A stretch of DNA of 64,000 nt, taken from assembly GCA_937921935.1 (NCBI GenBank), contig CAKZWQ010000002.1, positions 58,853 through 122,852 on the forward strand, in the 5' to 3' direction. The stretch is from an uncultured Gammaproteobacteria bacterium. Lineage in GTDB: Bacteria > Pseudomonadota > Gammaproteobacteria > Steroidobacterales > GCA-2729495. The notes below the pieces were generated by a model. The model made no database searches. It saw only the letters and a list, made by a program, of their open reading frames with translations, and was not told the origin of the DNA. A program made the position numbers and the translations under genes. Each line of letters starts with the position of its first letter. The stretch's first letter is position 1. This document shows positions 62,936 through 64,000 of this stretch, piece after piece.

Positions 62936-64000
62936 TCAGGAGCTCTCTTCGAGGTCGGGATCTTCGGCCGGTCCGACGTCATCGTTTTCGGCCTCTTCTT
63001 CTAGCACCCGTTCTTCGCCCATTTCCGTCTGTCCCCACTCGGCGGTGGCTACCAGGGGATCCGGCTGGCCATCGGTTTCGATGCCAATGCGGAAAGCCGC
63101 AAAGCCAGGCATCACCACCTGGTTCAGCGCCATGCCCAGAACACGTCCGCGATTACTCGCATAGATCAGGTTCTGGTCATTGGTAATCGGATCCGTGACG
63201 GTGCCCAGTACGTCACCGGAATCCACCAGCTGACCCAGCCGAACCACGGAAAACAGAATGCCGCCATAGTCGGCCCGTACCCAGGTGGATTCGTAGAACA
63301 CGGGCTCGGGTTGCCGCAGTAACTGGACGCGGCGAATCATGTCTGTGGCACTCAGGAGTGCAAACACGCCGTCGACGCCCTCGCTGACCTTGCTGGACTG
63401 CAGTCGCAGGGGTTCGCCGGCTTCCAGGGTAACGGCCGGAATGCCCGCGTCCGTCGCGGCCCGGCGGAGGGTGCCGGGCGCGCCTTCATTATGTAGCACC
63501 ACCATGCCACCGAAGCCCTCGGTCATCTCCCGCACGCGCCGGTAACGCAGGTCAGCGCGTAACTGCGGCAGATTGGTCCGATAGAAAGACCCCGTGTGCA
63601 GATCCACCAGGACATCGCAGCGGCGAATGATTTCCTCAAACAGGGAATAAGCAATTCGGGCGGCTGAACTGCCCTCGGGGTTACCAGGAAAGTAACGATT
63701 CAGATCTCGTCGGTCCGGCAGATAGCGTGAGCCGCGCCTGAAGCCCTGCAGATTGACGATAGGGACGCCGATCACCGCGCCGCTAAGTTCTTCGGGTTCC
63801 AGTTCATGCAGGATGCGCCGAACCATTTCGATGCCATTAAGCTCGTCGCCATGAATGGCCGCCGTGAGACAAAGGACCGGGCCTTCTCGCTTGCCATTGA
63901 CCACCAGCACCGGTGTTGCTGTGGTGATGCCTTCAAAAACTTCGCTGGCGGACCAGGTCAGGCGGGCAGCTTCGCCGGGTGGCACGGTTTTGCCCAGGAG
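62936..64000 (-). CDS. Succinylglutamate desuccinylase/aspartoacylase-type protein (5' end outside window)
   Basis: About 355 codons visible; the ORF track begins at a GTG (63985), but the frame stays open to the window edge (LLGKT before VPPGEAARL), so the true start probably lies beyond. An M14-like zinc amidohydrolase: AAIHGDELNGIEMV provides zinc His and Glu, DLHTGSFYRTNLPQ the second histidine, and LEAGEPLRLQ the catalytic glutamate. The body is followed by an acidic tail EEEAENDDVGPAEDPDLEESS. Relatives sit with RimK-type ligases, which would be expected upstream outside the window. Confidence 0.85.
   Translation of the reverse strand, partial: LLGKTVPPGEAARLTWSASEVFEGITTATPVLVVNGKREGPVLCLTAAIHGDELNGIEMVRRILHELEPEELSGAVIGVPIVNLQGFRRGSRYLPDRRDLNRYFPGNPEGSSAARIAYSLFEEIIRRCDVLVDLHTGSFYRTNLPQLRADLRYRRVREMTEGFGGMVVLHNEGAPGTLRRAATDAGIPAVTLEAGEPLRLQSSKVSEGVDGVFALLSATDMIRRVQLLRQPEPVFYESTWVRADYGGILFSVVRLGQLVDSGDVLGTVTDPITNDQNLIYASNRGRVLGMALNQVVMPGFAAFRIGIETDGQPDPLVATAEWGQTEMGEERVLEEEAENDDVGPAEDPDLEESS

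Overview
The window reads as about 64 kb of chromosome from a GC-rich (roughly 60% by eye) gammaproteobacterium outside the enteric and pseudomonad model groups. Supporting this are the gammaproteobacterial gene orders rhlB/trxA-rho, dusB-fis-purH-purD and prmA-accC-accB-aroQ, the ExeA/GspB pair, FadE of about 840 residues, GlnE, CutA-DsbD, and a CIRCE-controlled groESL. The exact lineage is inference; an uncultured or marine relative of the Xanthomonadales/Chromatiales is plausible. I see no phage, insertion sequence, CRISPR array, tRNA or rRNA. Most of the window is ordinary, densely packed, single-copy metabolism.

Layout. 1-3.1 kb: tail of a membrane protein, an SRAP-domain protein and the type II secretion pair gspB/exeA. 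3.2-7.7 kb: an isoprenoid block with a prenyl diphosphate synthase (ispA), diphosphomevalonate decarboxylase, phosphomevalonate kinase and HMG-CoA synthase, so this bacterium makes isoprenoids through mevalonate; mevalonate kinase, HMG-CoA reductase and IPP isomerase are not in the window. 7.7-12.3 kb: lipoprotein, FadE, malate dehydrogenase, small secreted protein. 12.4-16.9 kb: an AttEFGH-like ABC exporter operon with a lipocalin-type partner. 16.8-26.2 kb: GGDEF/EAL protein, hydrolase, gshA, two adjacent look-alike unknown proteins, FAD reductase, quinone reductase. 26.2-32.8 kb: SLC13/RCK_C transporter, 5-oxoprolinase, hydrolase. 32.8-37.6 kb: a tightly overlapping operon otsB-GH15-otsA-glk, a self-contained trehalose synthesis and recycling module. 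38.2-43.4 kb: ydcH, cysQ, yrfG, rhlB, trxA, rho. 43.4-55.4 kb: a long minus-strand run cutA-dsbD-tlpA-aroQ-accB-accC-prmA-DUF3426-dusB-fis-purH-purD. 55.5-64 kb: groESL, a secreted unknown, glnE, small membrane proteins, a zinc-finger protein, a decayed htpX and a truncated M14-like deacylase.

The most unusual signal is not a protein. In the 580-bp gap upstream of otsB the minus strand carries a -24/-12 (sigma-54) promoter with exact 10-nt GG/GC spacing, a 17-bp dyad about 78 bp upstream of the predicted start, and then a ~159-nt transcript. That transcript has a 5' GGAA hairpin matching the CsrA/Rsm consensus, four A-rich ARN-repeat blocks like the Hfq/Crc-binding motifs of CrcZ, and a perfect GC hairpin plus U8 terminator. 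It is either a free-standing CrcZ-like small RNA or an attenuated leader of the trehalose operon.

A second hidden item is an htpX protease gene reduced to its first ~16 and last ~24 codons between the zinc-finger gene and the M14-like gene. Start sites were moved inward from the ORF track where family N-termini or overlaps required it; each change is stated in the entry.
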